Origin: Streptomyces cylindrosporus
GTDB lineage: Bacteria; Actinomycetota; Actinomycetes; Streptomycetales; Streptomycetaceae
Assembly (NCBI RefSeq): GCF_022698165.1
Contig: NZ_JALDAY010000005.1
Location: 310,001 to 374,000 of the forward strand
Direction of reading: 5' to 3'
Length of the DNA stretch: 64,000 bases
Shown: one piece after another, positions 43,189 through 51,407 of the stretch
How positions within the stretch are numbered: position 1 is the stretch's first letter
Layout of the letters: every line of letters starts with the position of its first letter
The notes under the pieces: model-generated
What the model was told of the DNA's origin: nothing
What the model saw: the letters and a program-made list of their open reading frames with translations, nothing else
The model's database searches: none
Program-made: the position numbers and the translations under genes

Positions 43189-43496
43189 GCTGCGGAGAGC
43201 CGCACGAGACGGACTGCAGCGAGGTCCTCGATCATCTCTACGAGTTCCTCGACAGCGAGATGCCGGACGTCGACCGCGCCAAGTTCAAGCAGCACTTCCA
43301 GGAGTGCTCGCCGTGCCTGGAGAAGTACGGCCTGGAAGAGGCCGTGAAGAAGCTGGTCAAGCGGTGCTGCGGGCATGACGACGTACCGACCGACCTGCGC
43401 GCCAAGGTCCTGGGGCGGCTCGACCTGATCCGCTCCGGACAGGCGGTGCCGGACCACGACCTCACCGCGTCCCCCGCGACGCCGCAGGAGTCCTGA
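43185..43496 (+). CDS. rsrA: Redox-sensing zinc anti-sigma factor RsrA
   Basis: 103 aa, ZAS family. Zinc and redox residues occur at the known RsrA positions: Cys11, His37, Cys41 and Cys44 ([14 protein letters not shown]), plus Cys3, Cys61 and Cys62. Oxidation to a disulfide expels zinc and frees sigma-R. The ATG overlaps the sigR stop by 4 nt, giving balanced synthesis of the two proteins. Confidence 0.95.
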
Positions 43497-43626
43497 GCCT
43501 CCCCGAGACTCCTGGAACGGGCTGTCGTCACTCGAACGTGCTAATTCGCCGTTCATAAGCCCGCGCGCTCGCCCATACCGCCCCTAGGCTCGTCGGCCTG
43601 AGCAGGCTCGGCCGGGGAGGGGCGTG

Positions 43627-44985
43627 ATGGAGGTGGTTCCGGCACGGGCGCGTGCGTACGTCGCCTGTGCGGTGCTCGGCGCCCTGTGCTGCGTGCTCCC
43701 GCTTCCCGAGACGCACACGCCCTGGTGGGCGGTGGCCCTTCTCGCCGCGGTGTACGCGGGCTGTGAACAGGCCGCCGCCCGCTGGCGGTTCGCCGGAACG
43801 TTCTACCCCGTGCTGCTCGCCGGAGCCTTCCTGCTGCCGCCGCCCGCCGCCGCGCTGGTCCCGCTGCCGGGCGCGCTGCTCTCCCGGGTCGAGCAACGGC
43901 CGTACGCGCTACGGCGGATCTGGCGCGCGGCCCAACTGGTGCTCGCCGTCTGGGCCGCGGGCCGTGTGCACTGGGCGCTCGGCGGCCGGGACGCGGTCGT
44001 CGGCTCCGACTTCCCCTACGCCCTCGTGCCCGCCGGTGCCGCGGTCCTCGTCTTCTGCCTGGTGCTGACGGTCCTGGACGGCGGGATCCTCGCGCTCGCC
44101 GAGCGGGTGCCGGTGCGGCGGGCCTGGCGTGGTCTGTTCGTACGGTCCCTCGCTCCCGTCGCCGTGCACGGGCTCGCCGGGCTGATGATGGCCGTGCTGT
44201 GGCGCAGCCCGTACGGGCCCGTCGCCGCGCTGCTCGTGCTGCTGCCGATGTGTGTGTCCTGGTGGGTGTTCGCGCAGTACCACCGGGAGCGGGCCGCGCA
44301 CCAGGCGACCATCCGCGCGCTCGTCCAGGCCGTCGACATCAAGGACGGGTACACCCGCGGGCACAGCGAGCGGGTAGGGCAGGCCTCGATGATGATCGCG
44401 CGTGAACTGGGCATGGACGACCAGCGGGTCGAGGTGCTGCGCTTCGCCGGGATCCTGCACGACGTCGGCAAACTCGGCGTGCCCACACGGCTGTTGCGCA
44501 AGGACGGGCCGCTGACTCCCGAGGAGCGGCGGGTGATCGAGCTGCATCCCGAGTACGGCCACGAGATGGTGCGCGGAATCGGTTTTCTGGGGGAGGCGCG
44601 GGCCGCTGTGCTCCACCACCACGAGCGGCTGGACGGCAGCGGGTACCCGTACGGGCTGATGGGCAGTCAGATCCCGGAGTCGGCAAGGGTGGTGGCGGTC
44701 GCCGACGCCTTCGACGCGATGACCTCCACGCGCTCCTACCGGCGGGCACGGCCCGTCGCGGCCGCGCTGGAGGAGCTGGAGCGGTGCGCGGGTGCGCAGT
44801 TCGACCCACGGATGGTCACGGCACTGGTCCGAGCGCTCGGACACCAGGGCTGGCATCCGGCGGTGACGGCCGACGAGGAACGGGAGCGGGGGCGGGAGCG
44901 GGAGCAAGGGGAGGGGCAGGGGCTGGGGCACGAGCGTGAGGTGCCGGCGCCTTCGGCCGTGGGGCGGTCGGGGGTACGGCGATGA
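43627..44985 (+). CDS. Membrane HD-GYP phosphodiesterase
   Basis: 452 aa. Five or more membrane helices (residues 1-215) precede a cytoplasmic HD-GYP domain with GYTRGHSERVGQAS, LHDVGKLGVPTRLL, HPEYGHEM, HHHERLDGSGYPYGL and VADAFDAMTSTRSYR, all metal-site residues intact. HD-GYP enzymes hydrolyse cyclic di-GMP or related dinucleotides. The C-terminal tail is Glu/Arg/Gly low complexity. ATG 43627 (or GTG 43624) follows GGGGAGGGG. The stop overlaps the next ORF (ATGA). It sits 130 nt after rsrA. Confidence 0.9.
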   Translation: MEVVPARARAYVACAVLGALCCVLPLPETHTPWWAVALLAAVYAGCEQAAARWRFAGTFYPVLLAGAFLLPPPAAALVPLPGALLSRVEQRPYALRRIWRAAQLVLAVWAAGRVHWALGGRDAVVGSDFPYALVPAGAAVLVFCLVLTVLDGGILALAERVPVRRAWRGLFVRSLAPVAVHGLAGLMMAVLWRSPYGPVAALLVLLPMCVSWWVFAQYHRERAAHQATIRALVQAVDIKDGYTRGHSERVGQASMMIARELGMDDQRVEVLRFAGILHDVGKLGVPTRLLRKDGPLTPEERRVIELHPEYGHEMVRGIGFLGEARAAVLHHHERLDGSGYPYGLMGSQIPESARVVAVADAFDAMTSTRSYRRARPVAAALEELERCAGAQFDPRMVTALVRALGHQGWHPAVTADEERERGREREQGEGQGLGHEREVPAPSAVGRSGVRR

Positions 44986-45578
44986 CTTCGGCCGGGGGTG
45001 GGGCGGGGACTTCGGTTGGGGGTGGCGCGAGGGCTTCGGTCGGGGGCGGGGTGAGGATTCCGGTCGGGGGTGGCGCGAGGACTTCGGCCGGGGGCACGGC
45101 GAGGACTCCGGTCAGGGGTGGCGCGCGGACTTCGGTCGGGGGTGGGGCGAGGACGCGGCTGACACCCGTCCGCGCTCGACGGAAGGCGCCGATGGCGGGG
45201 GTCCGTCTCCGGGCGGGTGCGCCTGTGCCGTCGGCACGCCTTCTGCCGGGTGGCCGGCCGTCGGACTGCCTTCTGTCGGGAGGCCGCCGTGTTCTGTCGG
45301 GTGGCCGACTGTCGGTCTGCCTTCTCTCGGGTGGCTGGCCGTCGGTCCGGCTTCTGTCGGGGGGCCGCCGTTTCCTGTCGGGTGGCCGGCCGTCGGCCCG
45401 CCTTCTACCGGGAGGCCGCCGTGTTCTGCCGGGAGGTTGGCTGTCGGTCTGCCTTCCGCCGGGAGGCTGGGCGTTGGTGCGCCTTGTACCGGGAGGCCGC
45501 CGTGTTCTGTCGGGAGGCCCGGCGGCGGCACGGCTTCTGGTGGCAGGTCGTCGTGTTCTGGTGGGAGGTTGTCGGTGA
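44982..45578 (+). CDS. Repeat-only ORF between two HD-domain genes (198 aa)
   Basis: ORF whose ATG overlaps the HD-GYP stop (ATGA) and whose stop overlaps the next GTG (GTGA, 45575-45578). It consists of 8-residue units like TSVGGGAR, a short spacer, then units like LLSGGRRVLSGGRLSVC and LLSGGWPSVR. It matches nothing I know and is highly basic and Gly-rich. Other frames are also open across the repeats, including one joined to the downstream HD gene, so translation is unproven. The two 4-nt overlaps, the GC-rich third positions and the good start site of the next gene favour this frame. Confidence 0.45.
   Translation: MTSAGGGAGTSVGGGARASVGGGVRIPVGGGARTSAGGTARTPVRGGARTSVGGGARTRLTPVRARRKAPMAGVRLRAGAPVPSARLLPGGRPSDCLLSGGRRVLSGGRLSVCLLSGGWPSVRLLSGGRRFLSGGRPSARLLPGGRRVLPGGWLSVCLPPGGWALVRLVPGGRRVLSGGPAAARLLVAGRRVLVGGCR
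44984..45571 (+). repeat. Two minisatellite blocks (24-bp units; 51/30-bp units)
   Basis: Block 1 (44984-45151): seven 24-bp units of the type GACTTCGGTCGGGGGTGG plus a variable 6-nt end. Block 2 (about 45238-45571): alternating units of about 51 and 30 bp built on TTCTGTCGGGTGGCC. All unit lengths are multiples of three. A non-repeated spacer of about 85 bp separates the blocks. Confidence 0.85.
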
Positions 45579-46831
45579 CGGTGCGGCGGAGTCCGTGTCG
45601 GTCGGGTCTCACCGGTCTCGTGCACGCCTGTGCCGGTCTCGTCGCCGCGGGGGCGCTCGGTGTCACCCTCTGGAGTGGTCTCCAGGAGCGGCCCACCGCG
45701 CTCGCCTTCGGGCTGCTCGTGGCCGTGGGGGAGGTGACGCGGTGGACCGGGGCCCGCGTGCGGGAGGCCGCGCCGCTCGGGGCCGCCGCCGCACTGTCGT
45801 ACGCGCTGCTCGGAGCCGATGCCGGGCAGCCCAGCCGGCACGGTGTCGCGCAGGTCGTCGCCGTGGTGCTCGCCGCCTCGCTGCTCGGCAGCGTGCCGCA
45901 CATCGCGCGCGGACAGGGGCCGGTCCTCGACCACCTCGCCCGGCGTGTGCTCACCGTCGGATTCGCCGCCGTCTGCTTCCAACCCCTCTACAACCGGGGC
46001 GTGTTCGAGGAGTGGGGCGGCCCGGCCTACGCCCTGCTGCTGCTCGCGCTGCTCACCCTCACCGCCCTGTGCGACTGCGTACTCGCCGCCGCCCTGGCCC
46101 ACTCCCGCACCGGCTGGCCCTTCGGCCCGCTGCTGCGGGACGAACTGCACGCCCTGCTCGGCATCGGGTCGGCGGTGTGCGCGACCGGCGCGGTCATGGC
46201 GCTCGCGGTCGCCGTCGTCGGCCTGTGGGCGCTGCCCGTGTTCTCGCTGCCGCTGCTGCTGACCCAGCTGTCCTTCAAGCGGTACGCGGCCGTGCGCACC
46301 ACCTACCGCCAGACCATCGCCTCCCTGGCCCGCGCCACCGAGATAGCGGGCTACACCCCGACCGGCCACGCCCGCCGCGTCGCCGAGCTCAGCCGCGCCG
46401 TCGGCCGTGACCTCGGCCTCACCCGTCCCGAGCTGACCGTCCTGGAGTACGCCGCCCTCATGCACGACATCGGTCAGCTCAGCCTGGTCGACCCGGTCCC
46501 GGCGGGCGCCACCGCCGTACTGCCCGGAGCGGAGCAGCGCCGGATCGCGCTGCTCGGCGGGGCCGTCGTACGCCAGACCGGGGTCGACCCGTCGGTTGCC
46601 GTCGTGGTGGAGCGGCAGGCCGACCCCTACCGGGAGCAGCCGGTCGCCGCCCGGATCGTACGGGCGGTGAACGCGTACGAGGAGAAGGTGCGCGACGCCG
46701 GTCCGGGCGGGCCGTTCACCGCGCTGGAGGAGCTGCGCCTGGCCCCCGCCGGGGACTACGCGCCCGAGGTCGTGGAGTCGTTGGCCCGCGTCCTCGCGCG
46801 AGACCGTCTGACCCTCCCCTCGGCTGGGTAA
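45575..46831 (+). CDS. Membrane protein with degenerate HD-GYP-like domain
   Basis: 418 aa. Seven or so membrane helices fill residues 10-220. The C-terminal domain aligns with the preceding HD-GYP enzyme: SLARATEIAGYTPTGHARRVAEL and LEYAALMHDIGQLSLVD keep His and HD, but HHxxxDGxGYP is missing (VAVVVERQADPYREQPVAAR), so phosphodiesterase activity is unlikely. GTG 45575 has GGGAGG 7 nt upstream and overlaps the previous stop; the open frame continues upstream through the repeats, so a repeat-extended version cannot be excluded. Probably a partner or sensor for the catalytic HD-GYP protein. Confidence 0.8.
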   Translation: MTVRRSPCRSGLTGLVHACAGLVAAGALGVTLWSGLQERPTALAFGLLVAVGEVTRWTGARVREAAPLGAAAALSYALLGADAGQPSRHGVAQVVAVVLAASLLGSVPHIARGQGPVLDHLARRVLTVGFAAVCFQPLYNRGVFEEWGGPAYALLLLALLTLTALCDCVLAAALAHSRTGWPFGPLLRDELHALLGIGSAVCATGAVMALAVAVVGLWALPVFSLPLLLTQLSFKRYAAVRTTYRQTIASLARATEIAGYTPTGHARRVAELSRAVGRDLGLTRPELTVLEYAALMHDIGQLSLVDPVPAGATAVLPGAEQRRIALLGGAVVRQTGVDPSVAVVVERQADPYREQPVAARIVRAVNAYEEKVRDAGPGGPFTALEELRLAPAGDYAPEVVESLARVLARDRLTLPSAG

Positions 46832-46939
46832 CCCATGGGTAATGAGCGCCCTTCCAGCCGCACGTGGTTGGATGCGAATGAGAGGGTGTCCGGGGGCGGT
46901 ACTAGCCAGCCCACTCCACGGAACTGGCAGGCGGGAATC

Positions 46940-47920
46940 GTGAGGATCTTCGGCAAGGGACGGCACCGGCCCTCCGCCTCCTGGCGGCAGGCCACGGACC
47001 GCGCGTTCACGCTCATCGGCGACGGCCGGTACGAGGACGCGGGAGCGCTGCTGACACGTGCCGCCGACCTGGAGCCCTGGCTGTCCGAGTCCTGGTTCAA
47101 CCTCGCCCTGCTGCACAAGTTCCGGCACGACTGGGAGCAGGCCCGCGCGGCCGGTCTGCGCGCCGTCGCCCTGCTCGACCGGGAGACCGGGGCCCCCGAC
47201 TGGTGGAACGTCGGCATCGCGGCCACCGCCCTCCAGGACTGGCCGCTGGCCCGGCGGGCCTGGCAGGCGTACGGCCTGCGGGTGCCGGGCGTCGCCACGG
47301 CGTCCGGCGAGCCGGTGGGCATGGACCTCGGCAGCGCCGCCGTACGGCTGTCCCCGGAGGGGGAGGCCGAGGTGGTGTGGGGGCGGCGGCTGGATCCCGC
47401 CCGCATCGAGGTGCTGTCGATCCCGCTGCCCTCGTCCGGGCGGCGCTGGGGCGAGGTCGTGCTGCACGACGGGGTGCCGCACGGTGAGCGGACGACCGCC
47501 GCCGGGCACGCCTACCCCGTCTTCGACGAGATCGAGCTGTGGGCGCCGTCGCCCGTGCCGACCTGGGTGGTGCTGCTGGAAGCGGCGAGCGAGGCGGACC
47601 GGGACGCGCTGGAGCAGCTCGCCGCGGACGCGGGATTCGCCGCGGAGGACTGGTCGTCGTCGGTGCGGCTGCTGTGCCGGATGTGCTCGGAGTCGCGGAT
47701 GCCGTCGGACGAGGGGGACGGGGAGCACCTGGACCCGCACGACCACAGCGAGCCGGGACACCCCGGCCCACTGGGGCACCGGACCGACGGACAGCTGTGG
47801 GTGCCGGAGCGGGAGTGCGGGGTGGCCGCGCCGGCTTCGCTGGTACGGGGGCTGCTGGACGGGTGGGTCGCCGACAGCCCGGATTCACGTGACTGGCGGG
47901 ATCTCGAAGAGGTCTGCTGA
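46940..47920 (+). CDS. TPR-containing protein
   Basis: 326 aa. The N-terminal half has tetratricopeptide-like helices (AFTLIGDGRYEDAGALLTRA, SWFNLALLHKFRHDWEQARA, WWNVGIAATALQDWPLARRAW). The second half is a beta-rich region with no known domain (VRLSPEGEAEVVWGRRLDPA). GTG 46940 (RIFGKGRHRPSASWRQ) is preferred; an upstream in-frame start at 46835 would add 35 residues without similarity. Function unknown; peptide deformylase follows 61 nt downstream. Confidence 0.78.
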   Translation: MRIFGKGRHRPSASWRQATDRAFTLIGDGRYEDAGALLTRAADLEPWLSESWFNLALLHKFRHDWEQARAAGLRAVALLDRETGAPDWWNVGIAATALQDWPLARRAWQAYGLRVPGVATASGEPVGMDLGSAAVRLSPEGEAEVVWGRRLDPARIEVLSIPLPSSGRRWGEVVLHDGVPHGERTTAAGHAYPVFDEIELWAPSPVPTWVVLLEAASEADRDALEQLAADAGFAAEDWSSSVRLLCRMCSESRMPSDEGDGEHLDPHDHSEPGHPGPLGHRTDGQLWVPERECGVAAPASLVRGLLDGWVADSPDSRDWRDLEEVC

Positions 47921-47981
47921 TTCTTCGCCGTACCCTGTATCAGCAACTTCACCTGGTTTTGTAGGAAGGCATACGTCGGTC

Positions 47982-48632
47982 ATGGCTCAGCAGGACACCG
48001 ATCAGCAGCACGCGGGCGTGCTCCCCGTCGACGACGAGGGGTACGTCGTCGACACGGAGGACTGCGAGGAGCGCGAGGCCGCCTGGCGGGAGCGCGGGAC
48101 CTCGCGGCCCATCACCGTCGTCGGGAACCCGGTGCTGCACAAGGAGTGCCGGGACGTCACCGACTTCGGCGACGAGCTCCAGCAGCTGGTCGCGGACATG
48201 TTCGCCTCGCAGCGCACCGCCGAGGGCGTGGGCCTGGCCGCCAACCAGATCGGCGTCGACCTCAAGGTCTTCGTGTACGACTGCGGTGACGACGAGGGCG
48301 TCCGGCACGTGGGCGTCGTCTGCAACCCCAAGCTCGTCGACCTGCCCGCCGAGAAGCGCCGTCTGGACGACAGCAACGAGGGCTGCCTCTCGGTGCCGAC
48401 CGCGTACGCGCCGCTCGCCCGCCCCGACTACGCCGAGGTGACCGGCCAGGACGAGAAGGGCAACCCGATCAAGGTCCGCGGCACCGGCTACTTCGCCCGG
48501 TGTTTGCAGCACGAGACCGACCACCTGTACGGCTACCTCTACATCGACCGGCTCTCCAAGCGCGAGCGCAAGGACGCGCTGCGGCAGATGGCCGAGAACG
48601 AGCCCCGCTACCCCGTGGTCGCCAACGACTGA
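47982..48632 (+). CDS. def: Peptide deformylase
   Basis: 216-aa metal enzyme that removes the formyl group from N-terminal Met. The three motifs are present: GVGLAANQIG, EGCLSVP and QHETDHLYG (HExxH with Thr-Asp in place of the commoner Phe-Asp). An N-terminal extension of about 45 residues (VLPVDDEGYVVDTEDCEERE) is acidic. ATG 47982 is supported by TAGGAAGG upstream. No fmt gene is adjacent. Confidence 0.94.
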   Translation: MAQQDTDQQHAGVLPVDDEGYVVDTEDCEEREAAWRERGTSRPITVVGNPVLHKECRDVTDFGDELQQLVADMFASQRTAEGVGLAANQIGVDLKVFVYDCGDDEGVRHVGVVCNPKLVDLPAEKRRLDDSNEGCLSVPTAYAPLARPDYAEVTGQDEKGNPIKVRGTGYFARCLQHETDHLYGYLYIDRLSKRERKDALRQMAENEPRYPVVAND

Positions 48633-48929
48633 CCCCCGGGGCCCCAGAAGCGGTCACGACTCCCCTGCGCACGGCGTCTGTTCGGGTTCACCTCCCCGAC
48701 CAGGCGCCGTTCGTCTGTCCGTCGCACGTTCGATCGGATGTGCGTGTGTAGTGATCCATAATCAGTCATACAAGGGGAGATTCTCGGCACCTCGGGGTGG
48801 TGAATGGAGCAAATCCGTTCCCAGATCGGTCAGTTGTGGTGCTGAATGGAAAGTGCGGGGATACGCAACGGCGCACGCCCGGTATGGCGGAAGGGCGTGC
48901 GCCAACTGGCGGCTGAGAGGGGTTTGTTC
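48633..48929. other. Intergenic region upstream of the albaflavenone operon
   Basis: 297 nt, noticeably less GC-rich than its neighbours. Two possible -10 elements are CATAAT (48757-48762) and GATACG (near 48857). A near-duplicate GGTGAATGGAGCAAA / GGTGCTGAATGGAAAG (48798-48852) could be a regulator site. No gene or RNA is seen. Confidence 0.5.
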
Positions 48930-50018
48930 GTGCCTGCTTTCCCACACAGCACCACAACGACAGCGACCGCGGCGACCGCGGTCCCACCGTCACTCTCCCT
49001 CCCCGTGATCGAGGCTGCGTTTCCCCGGCAACTGCACCCGTATTGGCCTCGACTACAGGAGAAGACGCGCACCTGGCTGCTCGAAAAACGGCTGATGCCG
49101 CCGGAGAAGGTGGCGGAATATGCCGACGGGCTTTGCTACACCGACCTCATGGCCGGGTGCTACCCGACCGCCCCGGACGACGTACTGCAGGCGATAGCCG
49201 ACTACAGCGCGTGGTTCTTCGCCTGGGACGACCGGCACGACCGCGACATCATCCACCGACGGCCCGAGGCCTGGCAGCGGCTCAGGCTGTGCCTGCACAC
49301 GGCCCTGGACTCGCCGCACGAGCACCTGCGCCACCGCGATCCGCTGGTCGCGGCGTTCGCGGACTGCGTGGTGCGCATGTACTCGTTCGTGTCGGCGAGG
49401 TGGAACGCGCGCTTCGCCCGGCACTTCCACGCGGTGATCGAGGCGTACGACCGGGAGTTCCACAACCGCATCGAGGGGATCATCCCCACCGTCGAGGACT
49501 ATCTCGCCCTGCGCCGGCTCACCTTCGCGCACTGGATCTGGACCGACTTGCTGGAGGCGAGCGCCGGACGTGAGCTCCCGGACCACGTACGGAAACATCC
49601 GGCATTCCGGCGGGCGGCGCTGCTCACCCAGGAATTCTCCGCCTGGTACAACGACCTCTGCTCGCTTCCGAAGGAAATAGCGGGCGACGAGGTCCACAAC
49701 CTCGGAATCAGCCTCATCAAACACGAGGGAATGGCGCTGGAAGAAGCGATCGCCGAAGTGAGGCGACGCATTCTGAAATGCGTATCCGATTTCATCTCGG
49801 TGGAACGCAGCACACTGCGGTTCGCGGACGATCTCGACGACGGCACGGTGCGCGGAAAAGAACTTTCCACTGCCGTGCGGGACTGTGTCGGAACCATGCG
49901 GAGCTGGTTCTCCGCCGTCTACTGGTTCCACCACGAGTCCGGCCGTTACATGGTCGACAGTTGGGACGACCGGTCCACGCCCCCGTACGTCAACAACGAA
50001 GCGGCAGGTGAGAAATGA
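48930..50018 (+). CDS. cyc1: Epi-isozizaene synthase (sesquiterpene cyclase)
   Basis: 362-aa class I terpene cyclase that converts farnesyl diphosphate to epi-isozizaene, the precursor of albaflavenone. Both metal motifs are intact: DDRHD at residues 100-104 and NDLCSLPKE at residues 241-249. The C-terminus carries RYMVDSWDDRSTPPYVNN. Near identity over long blocks to S. coelicolor EIZS supports the specific product. GTG 48930 follows AGAGGGG. The stop overlaps the P450 start (ATGA). Confidence 0.93.
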   Translation: MPAFPHSTTTTATAATAVPPSLSLPVIEAAFPRQLHPYWPRLQEKTRTWLLEKRLMPPEKVAEYADGLCYTDLMAGCYPTAPDDVLQAIADYSAWFFAWDDRHDRDIIHRRPEAWQRLRLCLHTALDSPHEHLRHRDPLVAAFADCVVRMYSFVSARWNARFARHFHAVIEAYDREFHNRIEGIIPTVEDYLALRRLTFAHWIWTDLLEASAGRELPDHVRKHPAFRRAALLTQEFSAWYNDLCSLPKEIAGDEVHNLGISLIKHEGMALEEAIAEVRRRILKCVSDFISVERSTLRFADDLDDGTVRGKELSTAVRDCVGTMRSWFSAVYWFHHESGRYMVDSWDDRSTPPYVNNEAAGEK

Positions 50019-51397
50019 CCGTCGAGTCAGTGAAGTCCGAACCGCAGATATATGCGGAACCGGAAGGGCCGTCGGCCGAGCCGCCGCTCGCCGACGGCGG
50101 GGTTCCGCTCCTCGGCCACGGCTGGAAGCTCGTCCGCGACCCGCTGGCCTTCCTGGCCGGCCTGCGCGACCACGGCGACGTCGTCCGGCTCCGGCTCGGC
50201 CCCAAGACGGTGTACGCCGTCACCACGCCCGAACTCACCGGAGCCATCGCCCTCAGCCCCGACTACATCATCGCCGGACCCCTGTGGGAGTCCCTGGAGA
50301 GCCTGCTCGGCAAGGAGGGCGTGGCCACCGCCAACGGCCCGACGCACCGGCGCCAACGGCGGACCATCCAGCCCGCGTTCCGGCAGGACGCCCTTCACGC
50401 CTACGGGCCCGTGATGGAGGAGGAGGTCGCCGCGCTCATGGACCGCTGGCGGTCCGCCGGCACCATCGACGCGACCACCGAGGCCTTCCGGGCGGTCGTC
50501 CGGATCTCGGTGAGCTGCCTCATGCGCGGCAGCTGCACCGACGAGCGGGCGGAACGCGTCAGCGCCGCGCTCACCACCCTGTTCAGGGGTATGTACCAAC
50601 GCATGGTGATCCCCCTGGGACCGCTTTATCGGCTGCCTCTCCCGGCCAATCGCGAATTCAACCGGGCGCTGGCCGATTTGCATCTCCTGGTCGACGAGAT
50701 CGTCGCCGACCGACGGGCATCCGGTCAAAATCCGGACGATTTGCTGACGGCTTTGCTGACGGCGCGGGACGAGAATGGCGAGCCGATCGGGGATCAGGAG
50801 ATCCACGACCAGGTCGTCGCCATGCTCACCGCCGGCAGCGAAACCGTCGGCGCAGTGCTCATCTCACTGCTCCTGGTGCTCACCGAGCACCCGGACCTGG
50901 CCGACAAGATCCTGGCCGAGGTGAATACGGTGGCGGGCGAGAGGCCGATCGCATTCGAGGACGTGCGTAAGCTGACGTACACCGCGAATGTGGTCGTCGA
51001 GACAATGCGCCTGTATCCGTCCGTGTGGATATTGACCCGGCGCGCGGTCACCGACACCGAGCTCGGCGGGTACCGCATTCCCGCCGGCGCCGACATCGTC
51101 TACAGCCCGTACGCGATCCAACGCGATCCGCGCTCCTTCGAACGGAACGAGGAGTTCGACCCCGACCGCTGGCTGCCGGGTCGGGACACGGAGGTGCCCA
51201 AGTACGCGATGAAGCCGTTCAGCGTCGGCAACCGCAAGTGCCCGGCCGACCACTTCTCGATGGCCGAGCTGACGCTGCTCACCGCGGCGGCGGTGCGCGC
51301 CTTCACGTTCGAGCACGCGTCCGGCTCCGACGCCCGGCCCCGGATAGGCATCACCCTGCGTCCGCGCAAGCTCAGGCTGCGGGCGGCCCCACGGTGA
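50015..51397 (+). CDS. cyp170A: Cytochrome P450 CYP170A-type, albaflavenone monooxygenase
   Basis: 460-aa P450 predicted to oxidise epi-isozizaene in two steps to albaflavenone. Visible: I-helix TAGSETVGAVL, ExxR in ETMRLYPSVW and heme loop FSVGNRKCPADHF with the Cys ligand. CYP170A1 also has a second, terpene synthase activity associated with an acidic motif; a matching NPDDLLTALLTARDEN segment is present here, but activity cannot be judged. ATG 50015 overlaps the cyclase stop by 4 nt. The redox partner is not encoded nearby. Confidence 0.92.
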   Translation: MTVESVKSEPQIYAEPEGPSAEPPLADGGVPLLGHGWKLVRDPLAFLAGLRDHGDVVRLRLGPKTVYAVTTPELTGAIALSPDYIIAGPLWESLESLLGKEGVATANGPTHRRQRRTIQPAFRQDALHAYGPVMEEEVAALMDRWRSAGTIDATTEAFRAVVRISVSCLMRGSCTDERAERVSAALTTLFRGMYQRMVIPLGPLYRLPLPANREFNRALADLHLLVDEIVADRRASGQNPDDLLTALLTARDENGEPIGDQEIHDQVVAMLTAGSETVGAVLISLLLVLTEHPDLADKILAEVNTVAGERPIAFEDVRKLTYTANVVVETMRLYPSVWILTRRAVTDTELGGYRIPAGADIVYSPYAIQRDPRSFERNEEFDPDRWLPGRDTEVPKYAMKPFSVGNRKCPADHFSMAELTLLTAAAVRAFTFEHASGSDARPRIGITLRPRKLRLRAAPR

Positions 51398-51407
51398 GCG
51401 GCCCGGG

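Noticed and set aside
44984..45571. CRISPR-like array
   Set aside because: The repeats are contiguous, without unique spacers of constant size, and no cas genes are near.
44816..47779. Very long (about 987 codons) minus-strand open frame over the HD region
   Set aside because: Created by high GC and the repeats; Pro/Arg-rich with no recognisable domain, while the plus strand carries HD motifs and membrane helices.
47900..47982. Sigma-R promoter before def
   Set aside because: A GGGATC is present, but the expected GTT at 18 nt is TCT, so it does not match the consensus.
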